The notes under the pieces: model-generated
Seen by the model: only the letters and a program-made list of their open reading frames with translations
What the model was told of the DNA's origin: nothing
Database searches by the model: none
Position numbers and translations under genes: made by a program
From: Pseudomonas lalucatii
Lineage (GTDB): Bacteria > Pseudomonadota > Gammaproteobacteria > Pseudomonadales > Pseudomonadaceae
Length of the DNA stretch: 64,000 nt
Direction of reading: 5' to 3'
Assembly (NCBI RefSeq): GCF_018398425.1
Contig: NZ_JADPMV010000001.1
Span: forward strand, 2,108,001 to 2,172,000
In this document: positions 50,245 through 61,159 of the stretch, piece after piece
Numbering within the stretch: the stretch's first letter is position 1
How the letters are laid out: the number at the start of each line of letters is the position of its first letter

Positions 50245-52503
50245 TCACCCCTGCGCCTCGACCAGCAACCCGTCGACCCGCTGAAAGCCGCGCGGCAGCT
50301 TGTTTCCGCGCCGGCCGCGCTCGCCCTTGTAGTGCTCCAGATCGTCGGCCTTGAGCGACAGGGTGCGCTTGCCCGCCTGCAACACCAGGGTCGCCCCCGC
50401 CGGCAGCACCGCCAGGTCGCTGAGGTATTCCTCGCGGCTGGCAACCCGTTCGCCGGGAATGCCGATGATCTTGTTGCCCTTGCCCTTACCCAGCTGCGGC
50501 AGATCGGCGACCTTGAACAACAAGAGGCGGCCCTCGGTGGTCACCGCCGCCAGCCAGTCCTCCTCGCGGCTGACCAGAGGCTTGGGCGACACCACCCTGG
50601 CACCGGCCGGCAGACTGAGCAGGGCCTTGCCGGCCTTGTTCTTGGCCTGCAGGTCCTCGCCCTTGACCACGAAGCCATAGCCCGCGTCGGAGGCGATCAC
50701 ATAGAGCGCGCTGTCGTCCGGCAGCAGCACGCATTCGAAGCTGGCCCCCGGCGGCGGCGTCAGGCGCCCGGTCAGCGGCTCGCCCTGGCCCCGCGCCGAT
50801 GGCAGCGAGTGCGCCGCCAGCGAATAGCTGCGCCCGGTCGAATCGATGAATACCGCGTACTGGTTGGAGCGCCCCGGCGCGGCGGCCTTGAAGCCGTCGC
50901 CGGCCTTGTAGGACAGGCCGGTGGCGTCGACGTCGTGGCCCTTGGCGCAGCGCACCCAGCCCTTCTCGGACATGACCACGGTGACCGGTTCGGTCGGCAT
51001 CAGCTCGGTTTCCGACAGGGCGCGGGCCTCGGCGCGGGCGACGATCGGCGAGCGACGCGCATCGCCGTACTTCTCGGCGTCGTCGAGGATCTCCTGGCGC
51101 ACCAGCTTCTTCAGCTTCGCCTCGCTGCCGAGCAGGGCCAGCAGCTTGGCACGCTCCTTGGCCAGCTCATCCTGCTCGCCGCGGATCTTCATCTCCTCCA
51201 GGCGCGCCAGCTGGCGCAGGCGGGTGTCGAGGATGTAGTCGGCCTGCACGTCGGTGAGGCCGAAGCGGGCCATCAGCACCGGCTTGGGTTGGTCCTCGGT
51301 GCGGATGATATGGATCACCTCGTCGAGGTTGAGGAAGGCCACCAGCAGGCCCTCCAACAGGTGCAGGCGCTTCTCCACCTTGTCCAGGCGGAACTGCAGG
51401 CGCCGGCGCACCGTGTTCACCCGGTACTCCAGCCACTCGCGCAGCATCTGCCGCAGGTTCTTCACCTGGGGCTTGCCGTCCAGGCCGATGACGTTGGTGT
51501 TGACCCGGTAGCTGGACTCCAGGTCCGTGGTGGCGAACAGGTGGGTCATCAGCTCGTCGGCATCGACCCGGTTGGAACGCGGGATGATGACGATGCGGCA
51601 GGGGTGCTCGTGGTCCGACTCGTCGCGCAGGTCGGCGACCATCGGCAGCTTCTTGGCCTGCATCTGCCCGGCGATCTGCTCCAGCACCTTGGAGCCGGAC
51701 ACCTGGTGCGGCAAGGCGGTGACCACGATGTCACCGTCCTCGATGCGGTACACCGCACGCATGCGCACCGAGCCGCGGCCGGTCTCGTAGATCTTCAGCA
51801 GGTCGGCGCGCGGGGTGATGACCTCCGCCTCGGTGGGGAAGTCCGGCCCCTGCACGTGCTCGCACAGCTGCTCGACCGTGGCGTCCGGCTGGTCCAGCAG
51901 GCGCACGCAGGCGGCGGCGACCTCGCGCAGGTTGTGCGGCGGCACGTCGGTGGCCATGCCCACGGCGATGCCGGTGGTGCCGTTGAGCAGCAGGTTGGGC
52001 AGGCGCGCCGGCAGGGTCGCCGGCTCGTCGAGGGTGCCGTCGAAGTTCGGCACCCAGTCCACCGTGCCCTGGCCCAATTCGCTCAGCAGCACCTCGGAGT
52101 AGCGCGACAGGCGCGCCTCGGTGTAGCGCATGGCGGCGAAGGACTTGGGATCGTCCGGCGCGCCCCAGTTGCCCTGGCCGTCGACCAGGGTGTAGCGGTA
52201 GCTGAACGGCTGCGCCATCAGCACCATGGCCTCGTAGCAGGCCGAGTCGCCGTGGGGGTGGAACTTGCCGAGCACGTCGCCGACGGTGCGCGCCGACTTC
52301 TTGTGCTTGGCGTCGGCATCCAGGCCCAGCTCGCTCATGGCGTAGACGATGCGCCGCTGCACCGGCTTCAGGCCGTCGCCGATATGCGGCAGGGCGCGGT
52401 CCATGATCACGTACATCGAATAGTTGAGGTAGGCCTGCTCGGTGAAGTCGGCAAGCGAGCGGCGCTCAACGCCATCCAGGCTCAGATCGAGGGATTCGCT
52501 CAT
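50245..52503 (-). CDS. parC: DNA topoisomerase IV subunit A
   Basis: The 752-residue protein shows [23 protein letters not shown], the quinolone-determining segment [14 protein letters not shown] with Ser87 and Glu91 (the sensitive-type residues), and the catalytic Tyr127 in [10 protein letters not shown]. The C-terminal beta-pinwheel follows from about residue 500. With ParE it decatenates daughter chromosomes. It begins 7 bases after the retropepsin-like gene, in an operon shared with parE. Confidence 0.98.
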   Translation of the reverse strand: MSESLDLSLDGVERRSLADFTEQAYLNYSMYVIMDRALPHIGDGLKPVQRRIVYAMSELGLDADAKHKKSARTVGDVLGKFHPHGDSACYEAMVLMAQPFSYRYTLVDGQGNWGAPDDPKSFAAMRYTEARLSRYSEVLLSELGQGTVDWVPNFDGTLDEPATLPARLPNLLLNGTTGIAVGMATDVPPHNLREVAAACVRLLDQPDATVEQLCEHVQGPDFPTEAEVITPRADLLKIYETGRGSVRMRAVYRIEDGDIVVTALPHQVSGSKVLEQIAGQMQAKKLPMVADLRDESDHEHPCRIVIIPRSNRVDADELMTHLFATTDLESSYRVNTNVIGLDGKPQVKNLRQMLREWLEYRVNTVRRRLQFRLDKVEKRLHLLEGLLVAFLNLDEVIHIIRTEDQPKPVLMARFGLTDVQADYILDTRLRQLARLEEMKIRGEQDELAKERAKLLALLGSEAKLKKLVRQEILDDAEKYGDARRSPIVARAEARALSETELMPTEPVTVVMSEKGWVRCAKGHDVDATGLSYKAGDGFKAAAPGRSNQYAVFIDSTGRSYSLAAHSLPSARGQGEPLTGRLTPPPGASFECVLLPDDSALYVIASDAGYGFVVKGEDLQAKNKAGKALLSLPAGARVVSPKPLVSREEDWLAAVTTEGRLLLFKVADLPQLGKGKGNKIIGIPGERVASREEYLSDLAVLPAGATLVLQAGKRTLSLKADDLEHYKGERGRRGNKLPRGFQRVDGLLVEAQG

Positions 52504-52510
52504 GAAGGTC

Positions 52511-53035
52511 TCATCGCAAGGTTGATTGGCGCAGCATCAGGGTGCCGTCGCGCTGGGTGAATTCGAGTTGTTTGAGGGCGCTCATGCCCAGCAGCACTTC
52601 GTCGCCGTCCATGCCGGGGGCGATCAGCGCCTCGACATCGTGCAGGACGATGTCGCCGAGGCGCAGGCTGGCCAGCCGGGTGCGGTGGGCGGTGGCGCGG
52701 CCATTGGCGGTGCTGATCAGGATCGCCGTGCCGGCACTCAGCCCCAGGCGCCGGGCCACCTCGACGGGCACCGCCACCTGGGTGGCGCCGGTGTCGAGGA
52801 GGAAGATCACCGGCTCGTCGTTGATCCGCCCGGCGGCGCGGTAATGTCCCTGCCGACTGCTGGCCAGGCGCACCTCGACATAGTCGCTGCCATGCACCGA
52901 CTGCGGGTCGCGGTTGGGGTTGCGCCGGGACTCCTCCCACTCGCCGAAGAAGCGCGTGGCCAGCAGCAGGGCGGCGCCCCAGGCCAGCACCAGCATCACC
53001 CGCCCCGCCCGACGGCCCGGCGCCTGGGTGCTCAC
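52511..53035 (-). CDS. retropepsin-like aspartic protease, membrane-anchored
   Basis: GTG 53035 overlaps the upstream stop as GTGA and gives 174 residues. An N-terminal helix ([19 protein letters not shown]) anchors it, and the clan AA retropepsin signature [13 protein letters not shown] (about residues 77-89) holds the catalytic Asp. A second flap-side motif, [19 protein letters not shown], closes the domain. Such single-domain proteases need to dimerise. The substrate is unknown. Its place between the esterase-like gene and parC suggests co-transcription rather than shared function. Confidence 0.88.
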   Translation of the reverse strand: MSTQAPGRRAGRVMLVLAWGAALLLATRFFGEWEESRRNPNRDPQSVHGSDYVEVRLASSRQGHYRAAGRINDEPVIFLLDTGATQVAVPVEVARRLGLSAGTAILISTANGRATAHRTRLASLRLGDIVLHDVEALIAPGMDGDEVLLGMSALKQLEFTQRDGTLMLRQSTLR

Positions 53036-54009
53036 CGGCGATTGCCCCAGCCGCCCTGCGGCGCGGCGAAGCGCCAGACGATCGGCCGCTGCTCGCCGTC
53101 GGCCCGGACCTGACCTTCGTTGTCCAGACCGACCCAGGCCCCCTCGGCATCGACCCACAGGGCCTCGGCCTGACCGTAGTCCGGCGGGTAGCGACGGGAC
53201 TCGGCCAGCGCCTCGGCGGCGAAGGACCAGCAGCGCTCGACCGCGCCGTCGCTCAGCTGGCGCCGGCAGATGCGGTGGGCCTGGCGCTCCAGGGTGAAGA
53301 GCTTCTCCTGGTGGAAGGCCAGGCCGGAAAAGTCCCGGGGCCGCGCCGCATCGCCCAGCTGCGCGGGGCCTGGTTCGCGGCCGCCCTCGCTGACCAGGAC
53401 ACAGCCGCCGCTGCAGTGCCAGGTCGAGCGCTGTCGGTGCAGCACCAGCAGGCCGCGGCGCTGACGCTCGGCGGCCAGCCACAGGCGCTCGCCGGCCGGA
53501 TCGACGGCGATACCCTCCAGCAGTGCATTGAACTTCAGCAGCATGCCGCTGGCGCGGGCCTGGCGCACCACCGCCTCGGGCAGCGCCAGCCATTGTGCCT
53601 CGCCCATGGGCGAGAGCCGCAGCACCGCCGCGTGCGCCTCGCTGACCAGGTAGCGATTGCCCTGGGCGTCGCAGGACAGCCCCTCGAAATCCAGACCGCC
53701 GCCGCGCACCTGGCCGGCGACCCAAGTGCGCATGCGCAGCCCCCAGGGCAAGGGCGTGGACGGTGCATGGGGCGCGGCGAAACGCTCGGCCTCGGCCTGC
53801 CAGACCGCCGCCTCGGTATCCAGGCGATACAGGCGGTCGTCCTCGCGGTCCGACACCGCCCACAACGTCTCGTTGCAGAGGGCCAGGCCCGAGAGGTTGC
53901 CGCCGGCCATGCCCGCCACCGGATGCTCGCCGAGCAGGCGCAGCTCTTCCAATGGAGTCTCGGCCAACGCCGTGCTCGCCAGCAGCAACAGGGCGCAGAG
54001 GCTGCGCAT
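53032..54009 (-). CDS. secreted esterase-like-activity-of-phytase family protein
   Basis: The 325-residue protein has a clear signal peptide (MRSLCALLLLASTALA). The body has propeller-like repeats: GNLSGLALCNETLWAVSDRED, GLDFEGLSCDAQGNRYLVSEAH, LLEGIAVDPAGERLWLAAERQ and AEALWVDAEGAWVGLDNEGQ, matching the esterase-like activity of phytase family. The substrate is not known. Its ATG overlaps the parE stop (TGATG), and it ends overlapping the retropepsin gene, so it is embedded in the parE-parC transcript. Confidence 0.85.
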   Translation of the reverse strand: MRSLCALLLLASTALAETPLEELRLLGEHPVAGMAGGNLSGLALCNETLWAVSDREDDRLYRLDTEAAVWQAEAERFAAPHAPSTPLPWGLRMRTWVAGQVRGGGLDFEGLSCDAQGNRYLVSEAHAAVLRLSPMGEAQWLALPEAVVRQARASGMLLKFNALLEGIAVDPAGERLWLAAERQRRGLLVLHRQRSTWHCSGGCVLVSEGGREPGPAQLGDAARPRDFSGLAFHQEKLFTLERQAHRICRRQLSDGAVERCWSFAAEALAESRRYPPDYGQAEALWVDAEGAWVGLDNEGQVRADGEQRPIVWRFAAPQGGWGNRR

Positions 54010-55907
54010 CAGAGCAGCACCTCGGCCAGGTTGCCCTTGGACTCCAGCCAGGACTTGCGGTCGCCGGCGCGCTTCTTCGCCAGCAGCATGTCCATGATCT
54101 CCTGGGTGCCCTCGAAGTCGTCCAGGGTCAGTTGCACCAGGCGCCGCGTGTTCGGGTCCATGGTGGTCTCGCGCAGCTGCGGCGGGTTCATCTCGCCGAG
54201 GCCCTTGAAGCGGGTGACCTGGGGCTTGCCGCGGCGCTTCTCGGCCACCAGGCGGTCGAGGATGCCGTCGCGCTCGGCCTCGTCCAGGGCATAGAACACC
54301 TCCTTGCCCAGGTCGATGCGGTACAGCGGCGGCATCGCCACGTAGACGTGGCCGGCATCCACCAGGGCGCGGAAGTGGCGGACGAACAGCGCGCACAGCA
54401 GGGTGGCGATGTGCAGGCCGTCGGAGTCGGCGTCGGCGAGGATGCAGATCTTGCCGTAGCGCAGCTGGGAGAGGTCGCTTGCGCCCGGGTCGATGCCGAT
54501 GGCCACGGCGATGTCGTGCACCTCCTGGCTGGCCAGCACCTCGCCGCCGTCCACCTCCCAGGTGTTGAGGATCTTGCCGCGCAGCGGCATGATCGCCTGG
54601 AATTCCTTGTCCCGCGCCTGCTTGGCGCTGCCGCCGGCCGAGTCGCCCTCGACCAGGAACAGCTCGGCGCGCATGGGGTCCTGGCCCGCGCAGTCGGCCA
54701 GCTTGCCGGGCAGCGCCGGCCCCTGGGTGATCTTCTTGCGCTCGACCTTCTTGCCGGCCTTGAGGCGGCGATTGGCGTTGCTGATCGCCAGTTCGGCGAG
54801 CAGCTGGCCGAACTCCGGGTGGGCGTTGAGCCACAGGCTGAAGGCATCCTTGACCACACCGGAGACAAAGGCCGCCGCCTCGCGGGAGGACAGGCGCTCC
54901 TTGGTCTGCCCGGAAAACTGCGCGTCCTGCATCTTCATCGACAGGACGAAGGCGATGCGCTCCCAGATGTCCTCCGGCGCCAGCTTGACCCCGCGCGGCA
55001 GCAGGTTGCGGAACTCGCAGAACTCGCGCATGGCGTCCAGCAGGCCCTGGCGCAGGCCGTTGACGTGGGTGCCGCCCTGGGCGGTGGGGATCAGGTTGAC
55101 GTAGCTCTCCTGCACGCTCTCGCCGCCCTCCGGCAGCCACAGCAGGGCCCAGTCCACCGCCTCCTTATTGCCGGCGAGGCTGCCGCAGAAGGGTTCGGCG
55201 GGCAGGCGCTCGAACTCGCTGACCGCATCCACCAGGTAGGAGCGCAGGCCGTCCTCGTACAGCCACTCGACGCGCTCGCCAGCTGCCTTGTCCTCGAAAC
55301 TCACCGCCAGCCCCGGGCACAGCACGGCCTTGGCCTTGAGCACGTGCTTGAGGCGGCTGACGGAGAACTTGAAGGAGTCGAAGTACTTGGCGTCCGGCCA
55401 GAAGTGCACGCTGGTGCCGGTGTTGCGCTTGCCGACGCTGCCGACCACCTCCAGGTCGCTGGCCTTGAAGCCGTCGGCGAAGGCCATGCGGTACTCGCTG
55501 CCGTCGCGCTTGACCCGCACCTCGACCCGGGTCGACAGGGCGTTGACCACCGAGATGCCGACCCCGTGCAGGCCGCCAGAGAACTGGTAGTTCTTGTTGG
55601 AGAACTTGCCGCCGGCGTGCAGCTTGGTGAGGATCAGCTCGACCCCGGGCACGCCCTCCTCGGGATGGATGTCCACCGGCATGCCGCGGCCGTCGTCGAG
55701 CACCTCCAGGGAGTTGTCCTCGTGCAGGATCACCTGGATCGACTTGGCGTGGCCGGCCAGGGCCTCGTCGACGCTGTTGTCGATGACCTCCTGGGCCAGG
55801 TGGTTGGGGCGGCTGGTGTCGGTGTACATGCCCGGGCGCTTGCGCACCGGGTCCAGGCCGGAAAGGACTTCGATGGCGTCTGCGTTATAGGCGTTCTGCT
55901 GGGCCAT
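54009..55907 (-). CDS. parE: DNA topoisomerase IV subunit B
   Basis: ATG 55907 (MAQQNAYNADAIEVLSGLDPVRKRPGMY) gives 632 residues. GHKL motifs are present: EVIDNSVDEALAG, VLDDGRGMPVD and SGGLHGVGISVVNAL. The TOPRIM domain has LFLVEGDSAGGSAKQARD and a DADSDG centre, with a late VTRFKGLGEMNP. It is the ATPase half of topoisomerase IV. It lies 16 bases after yqiA. Confidence 0.98.
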   Translation of the reverse strand: MAQQNAYNADAIEVLSGLDPVRKRPGMYTDTSRPNHLAQEVIDNSVDEALAGHAKSIQVILHEDNSLEVLDDGRGMPVDIHPEEGVPGVELILTKLHAGGKFSNKNYQFSGGLHGVGISVVNALSTRVEVRVKRDGSEYRMAFADGFKASDLEVVGSVGKRNTGTSVHFWPDAKYFDSFKFSVSRLKHVLKAKAVLCPGLAVSFEDKAAGERVEWLYEDGLRSYLVDAVSEFERLPAEPFCGSLAGNKEAVDWALLWLPEGGESVQESYVNLIPTAQGGTHVNGLRQGLLDAMREFCEFRNLLPRGVKLAPEDIWERIAFVLSMKMQDAQFSGQTKERLSSREAAAFVSGVVKDAFSLWLNAHPEFGQLLAELAISNANRRLKAGKKVERKKITQGPALPGKLADCAGQDPMRAELFLVEGDSAGGSAKQARDKEFQAIMPLRGKILNTWEVDGGEVLASQEVHDIAVAIGIDPGASDLSQLRYGKICILADADSDGLHIATLLCALFVRHFRALVDAGHVYVAMPPLYRIDLGKEVFYALDEAERDGILDRLVAEKRRGKPQVTRFKGLGEMNPPQLRETTMDPNTRRLVQLTLDDFEGTQEIMDMLLAKKRAGDRKSWLESKGNLAEVLL

Positions 55908-55923
55908 GGGGTCTCGGGTCGTC

Positions 55924-56541
55924 TTAAAGGGCGGAAAAGTCGATATCGCGCCAGAACCTGGCGGGAATACCGGCGAAAGCGAAGAGCATCGGCAGGCGCG
56001 CGGCGAAGCCCTGGAAGCCATGGTCGCCGCCGGCCTGGATGCGCAGGGCGCAGGCCCGGTAATAGGCCTGGGCCTGGCGATAGTCGAGGGTTTCGTCGGC
56101 GGTCTGCAGCCATACCTGATAACGCGCGGGGTCCTGCGGTGGCGGCACCTCCAGCGCGGCCAGGGCGGTCACGTGTTCGGCGGTCAGCTCCCAGGTCTCG
56201 TCGCTGTAGTAGTTCTTCTGCGGCCCCAGGTAGCCGTCGAACAGCAGGTGCGGACGCACCGCCGGATTGACCAGCAGCGCGCGCAAGCCATGCCGTTCGG
56301 CCAGGTGGGTCGCATAGTAGCCGCCCAGGGAGCTGCCGACCAGCACGGGCCGACCGAGCTCGCCGATCAGCCCTTCGAGCTGGCCGATGGCCTGGCGTGG
56401 ATGATGGTGCAGGGCCGGCACCCGCAACCGCTCGGCCAGGCCCATGCGCGCCATGGCGCGCCGCAACTGGCTGGCCTTCAGCGAGGCCGGCGAGCTGTTG
56501 AGGCCATGGAGATAGAGGATACTGGGGCTGGCTGCGGGCAT
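55924..56541 (-). CDS. YqiA-family alpha/beta hydrolase (esterase)
   Basis: The 205-residue protein shows the YqiA opening ILYLHGLNSSPASLKA, the nucleophile elbow VLVGSSLGGYYATHLAERHG, and a late AGGDHGFQGF with the catalytic His. YqiA has short-chain esterase activity in E. coli. It is in the conserved cpdA-yqiA-parE cluster, 77 bases after cpdA. Confidence 0.92.
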   Translation of the reverse strand: MPAASPSILYLHGLNSSPASLKASQLRRAMARMGLAERLRVPALHHHPRQAIGQLEGLIGELGRPVLVGSSLGGYYATHLAERHGLRALLVNPAVRPHLLFDGYLGPQKNYYSDETWELTAEHVTALAALEVPPPQDPARYQVWLQTADETLDYRQAQAYYRACALRIQAGGDHGFQGFAARLPMLFAFAGIPARFWRDIDFSAL

Positions 56542-56618
56542 GGCTGACGGGGCTTACGACGGGGAACGGGAAGCCGAACGGTAGCAGCTTTCGCGCCGCC
56601 CCCTCCAGCCCGGGGCTA

Positions 56619-57434
56619 TCAATAGCCCTTGACGCTGTAGTCCACCTCGAAGCGAATGCCGGTGACCCGCGACACCCCGGTCTCCAGGCGGCCGTCGGCA
56701 TGCAGGCGCAACCAGCGGTAGCCCGGCGCGCTGCTGTCGACCTGGAAGTCTTCGCTGCCCGGGGCGAACTGCACGCAGGTCGAGGGCGAGGCCAACAGGC
56801 GCACGCCCTCGCGCAGCTGATCGAACTCCTGGTGCACATGCCCCCAGAGCACGGCCTTGGCCTGCGGGTGGCGCGCCAGCACGGCGAACAGCGCCTCGGG
56901 GTTGCGCACGCCGATCGGTTCCATCCAGGCGCAGCCGATGGGCACCGGGTGGTGGTGCAGGCAGATCAGGTGGTGGCGCTCGGGCGCCTCGGCCAGGGCC
57001 CGCTCGAGCAGCGCCAGCTGCTCCGCGTCGAGATAGCCGGGCACCGCGCCGGGAATGGAGGAGTCGAGCAGGACGATGCGCCAGCTGCCCAGGTCGATCA
57101 CCGGCTCCAGCTGCGCGCCGTCCCCGCAGGCGCGGCGCATCGCCGGGACGTCGTCGTGATTGCCGGGCAGCCAGCGGGCCGGTGCGCCGATCGTCGCGGT
57201 GAGCTGGCGGAAGCGGGCGTAGGACGCCTCGCTGCCGTCCTGGGAGAGGTCGCCGCTGGCCAGCACCAGGTCGATCTGCGGCTGCTCCCGCAGCAACTGC
57301 TCGACCACCCGCTGCAGGCTGTCCTGGGTATCCATGCCCAGCAGCTTGCCGTTCGCCTCGGCGAACAGGTGGCTGTCGGACAACTGCACCAGCAGTACCG
57401 AGGAATCAACAGCGGAAGTGGGCACGCTCGGCAA
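56619..57434 (-). CDS. cpdA: 3',5'-cyclic-AMP phosphodiesterase CpdA
   Basis: TTG 57434 follows AAGGAG by six bases and gives 271 residues; GTG 57425 is the alternative. All calcineurin-like metal motifs are present: LSDSHLF, ASGDLSQDG, PGNHDD, CLHHHPVPIG and LWGHVHQEFD. It hydrolyses cAMP and so tunes the Vfr/CRP regulon. A promoter candidate lies 28-56 bases upstream, and a mobile element is inserted 133 bases upstream. Confidence 0.95.
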   Translation of the reverse strand: MPSVPTSAVDSSVLLVQLSDSHLFAEANGKLLGMDTQDSLQRVVEQLLREQPQIDLVLASGDLSQDGSEASYARFRQLTATIGAPARWLPGNHDDVPAMRRACGDGAQLEPVIDLGSWRIVLLDSSIPGAVPGYLDAEQLALLERALAEAPERHHLICLHHHPVPIGCAWMEPIGVRNPEALFAVLARHPQAKAVLWGHVHQEFDQLREGVRLLASPSTCVQFAPGSEDFQVDSSAPGYRWLRLHADGRLETGVSRVTGIRFEVDYSVKGY

Positions 57435-57461
57435 GGCCGTCTCCTTGAGCAGGGTAGTGGG

Positions 57462-57490
57462 ATTATGCTGGCTGGGGCCGGCGATGGTAA
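57462..57490 (-). promoter_or_regulatory. candidate cpdA promoter
   Basis: On the minus strand TTACCA (57490-57485) and CATAAT (57467-57462) are 17 bases apart. The -10 matches five of six positions. A TGTGA half-site (57515-57511) lies 20 bases further up; Vfr control of cpdA is known in P. aeruginosa, but the second half-site is not evident here. Confidence 0.5.
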
Positions 57491-57491
57491 A

Positions 57492-57504
57492 CCCGCGAAG
57501 CGGG
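57492..57504 (-). terminator. short hairpin followed by TTT upstream of cpdA
   Basis: CCCGC (57504-57500 on the minus strand) pairs with GCGGG around TTC and is followed by TTTACC. It lies between the mobile element and the cpdA promoter and may stop read-through from nudF-DUF1249. The stem is only five pairs. Confidence 0.35.
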
Positions 57505-57566
57505 CCTGGGTCACAGAAAAACCGCCTCGCCGAGCGTCAAAAACGACGCAGAACGCCGGGAACGGC

Positions 57567-57712
57567 CTAGGCGCTGTACGAAAAGTCGCCGAGCGCAGGT
57601 CAGGCAAGGCAAAACAGGCGAAGAAGCGGAGTTTACGTGCTGTAAATGAGCATTCTGAGCCTGTTTTTAACGCAGCATCACCGAGCGCAGGCACTTTTCG
57701 TACGGAGCCTAG
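57567..57712. mobile_element. MITE-like non-autonomous element with terminal inverted repeats
   Basis: The 138-base interior (57571-57708) starts GCGCTGTACGAAAAGTCGCC and ends with the complement of GCTCCGTACGAAAAGTGCC, giving imperfect terminal inverted repeats of about 18 bases. Both ends are flanked by CTAG (57567-57570 and 57709-57712), consistent with a four-base target duplication of the YTAR type made by some IS5-family elements (inference). It has no gene. The interior also repeats GAGCGCAGG near both ends. The right-hand CTAG supplies the stop codon of the DUF1249 gene. Confidence 0.75.
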
Positions 57713-58155
57713 AACACCGGCGCCGGCTCATGGCCACAGGCCAGGCAGTGGCTCAGCCATTCGCCGAGGAACAGATTGAGCTGGCTCTTCTCGTCCGGCT
57801 GGTGCATGGCGGCATTGGGGTAGGGATAGATACTGCGCAAGCGCCGGGCGCTCTCGGCGCTGACCACCTCGGCCATGCGCGCGTCGTGGTAGACCCGCAC
57901 CTCCAGCTGCGGCACCGGCAGCCAGGGCAGGCTGTGCTCCTGACGCACCAGCAGGGTACTGGTATAGGGGCAGGTCTCCAGCACCTCGAGGGCGAGAATG
58001 CCGAGCTGGTGCTCGCCCTGGCTCAGGGCGACCCGCCGGGCCTTCGCCTGGCTGCGCATCTCCGGCAGCAGGCGCATCAGCCGCGCGTAGTTGGCCTCGC
58101 AGACCGCCTGCAACTCCACCAGGTCGACCCGGTAGCGCTCGCGCAACAGGTTCAC
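57709..58155 (-). CDS. DUF1249-family protein
   Basis: GTG 58155 overlaps the nudF stop as GTGA and gives 148 residues. The protein (VNLLRERYRVDLVELQAVCEANYARLMRLLP) continues with EVLETCPYTSTLLVRQEH, LEVRVYHDARMAEV and FLGEWLSHCLACGHEPAPV, matching DUF1249, a family located between nudF and cpdA in pseudomonads. Function unknown. Its TAG stop is formed by the CTAG at the edge of the inserted element, so the C-terminus may have been preserved or slightly altered by the insertion. Confidence 0.9.
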   Translation of the reverse strand: MNLLRERYRVDLVELQAVCEANYARLMRLLPEMRSQAKARRVALSQGEHQLGILALEVLETCPYTSTLLVRQEHSLPWLPVPQLEVRVYHDARMAEVVSAESARRLRSIYPYPNAAMHQPDEKSQLNLFLGEWLSHCLACGHEPAPVF

Positions 58156-58751
58156 GACCACAACCCCCTGACCTCGGCGCGGTTGAGCGCCAGCCACTGC
58201 AGGGCGATGATGCTCGCCGCGTTGTCGATACGCCCGTCCTTCACCGCATCCAGGGCATCCTCCAGCGGCCAGACATGCACACGGATGTCCTCGCCCTCCT
58301 CGGCCAGGCCATGCACGCCACCGACACCCTCGCTGTCGCAGCGGCCGATGAACAGGTGCACCCGTTCGTCCGAGCCGCCCGGCGACGGGTAGTACTGGCT
58401 GATCGGCCACAGCGAGCCCAGCGTCACCCCGGCCTCCTCGACGGCCTCGCGCCGGGCCACTTCTTCCGGCGCCTCGTCCTTGTCGATCAACCCGGCGACC
58501 AGTTCCAGCAGCCAGGGGCTGGCGCTCTTGTCCAGGGCGCCGACGCGGAACTGCTCGATCAGCACCACGCTGTCGCGCTGCGGGTCGTAGGGCAGCACGC
58601 ACACCGCATCATGGCGCACGAACAGTTCGCGACTGAGCTGCGGGCCCATGCCGCCGGCGAACTGGCGATGGCGCAGCTGCAGGCGATCGAGCTGGTAGAA
58701 GCCGCGAAAGCAGGCCTCGCGCTCGAGTATTTCAACATCGTCTCGCTGCAT
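58152..58751 (-). CDS. nudF: ADP-ribose diphosphatase NudF
   Basis: The 199-residue protein has the Nudix box GLIDKDEAPEEVARREAVEEAGV, matching GX5EX7REUXEEXGU, and the PSPGGSDERVHLFIGRCD segment typical of ADP-ribose pyrophosphatases. It hydrolyses ADP-ribose to AMP and ribose phosphate. It is downstream of thiC on the same strand but separated by a terminator, so it probably has its own promoter. Confidence 0.95.
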   Translation of the reverse strand: MQRDDVEILEREACFRGFYQLDRLQLRHRQFAGGMGPQLSRELFVRHDAVCVLPYDPQRDSVVLIEQFRVGALDKSASPWLLELVAGLIDKDEAPEEVARREAVEEAGVTLGSLWPISQYYPSPGGSDERVHLFIGRCDSEGVGGVHGLAEEGEDIRVHVWPLEDALDAVKDGRIDNAASIIALQWLALNRAEVRGLWS

Positions 58752-58803
58752 AGCGACCCCCTATTAGCAGGAACGGGCCCGAAGGCCCGCCCTGTCTCCC
58801 ATT

Positions 58804-58833
58804 TTCCGCCGGCCCAGACCGCAGCCGGCGGAA
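58804..58833 (-). terminator. terminator-like hairpin after thiC
   Basis: TTCCGCCGGC and GCCGGCGGAA form a perfect 10-pair stem with a 10-base loop, 15 bases past the thiC stop. On the minus strand AATGGG follows, with no T-run, so termination is likely but not certain. Confidence 0.55.
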
Positions 58834-58847
58834 GCGTCGATCCTCCA

Positions 58848-60983
<2,136 letters not shown>

Positions 60984-60984
60984 T

Positions 60985-61014
60985 CAAAAAACACGACCCA
61001 TGCGTCGGGTCGTG
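60985..61014 (-). terminator. orphan intrinsic terminator between thiC and the TolC-family gene
   Basis: On the minus strand CACGACCC pairs with GGGTCGTG over seven bases and is followed by TTTTTTG. No minus-strand gene lies upstream (the TolC-family gene at 61160 is on the plus strand), so the transcript it ends is unknown. Confidence 0.8.
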
Positions 61015-61159
61015 ACGGCGCCGTCACCTGCCGCAGGATTGTTGCGTCCAGGCAACATAGCTTGTTGCAAACTACACTCCAGGCGCCCCCGGCACGCCTT
61101 GACCCTCCAGACAGGCCCCCTTAGCCTTGCCGATTACCGCCAAATCTAGGATCCCCCGA

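Noticed and set aside
52511..53863. 450-codon frame suggesting a longer protease
   Set aside because: The upstream part is an alternative frame of the esterase-like gene. The GTGA overlap at 53032-53035 marks the real start.
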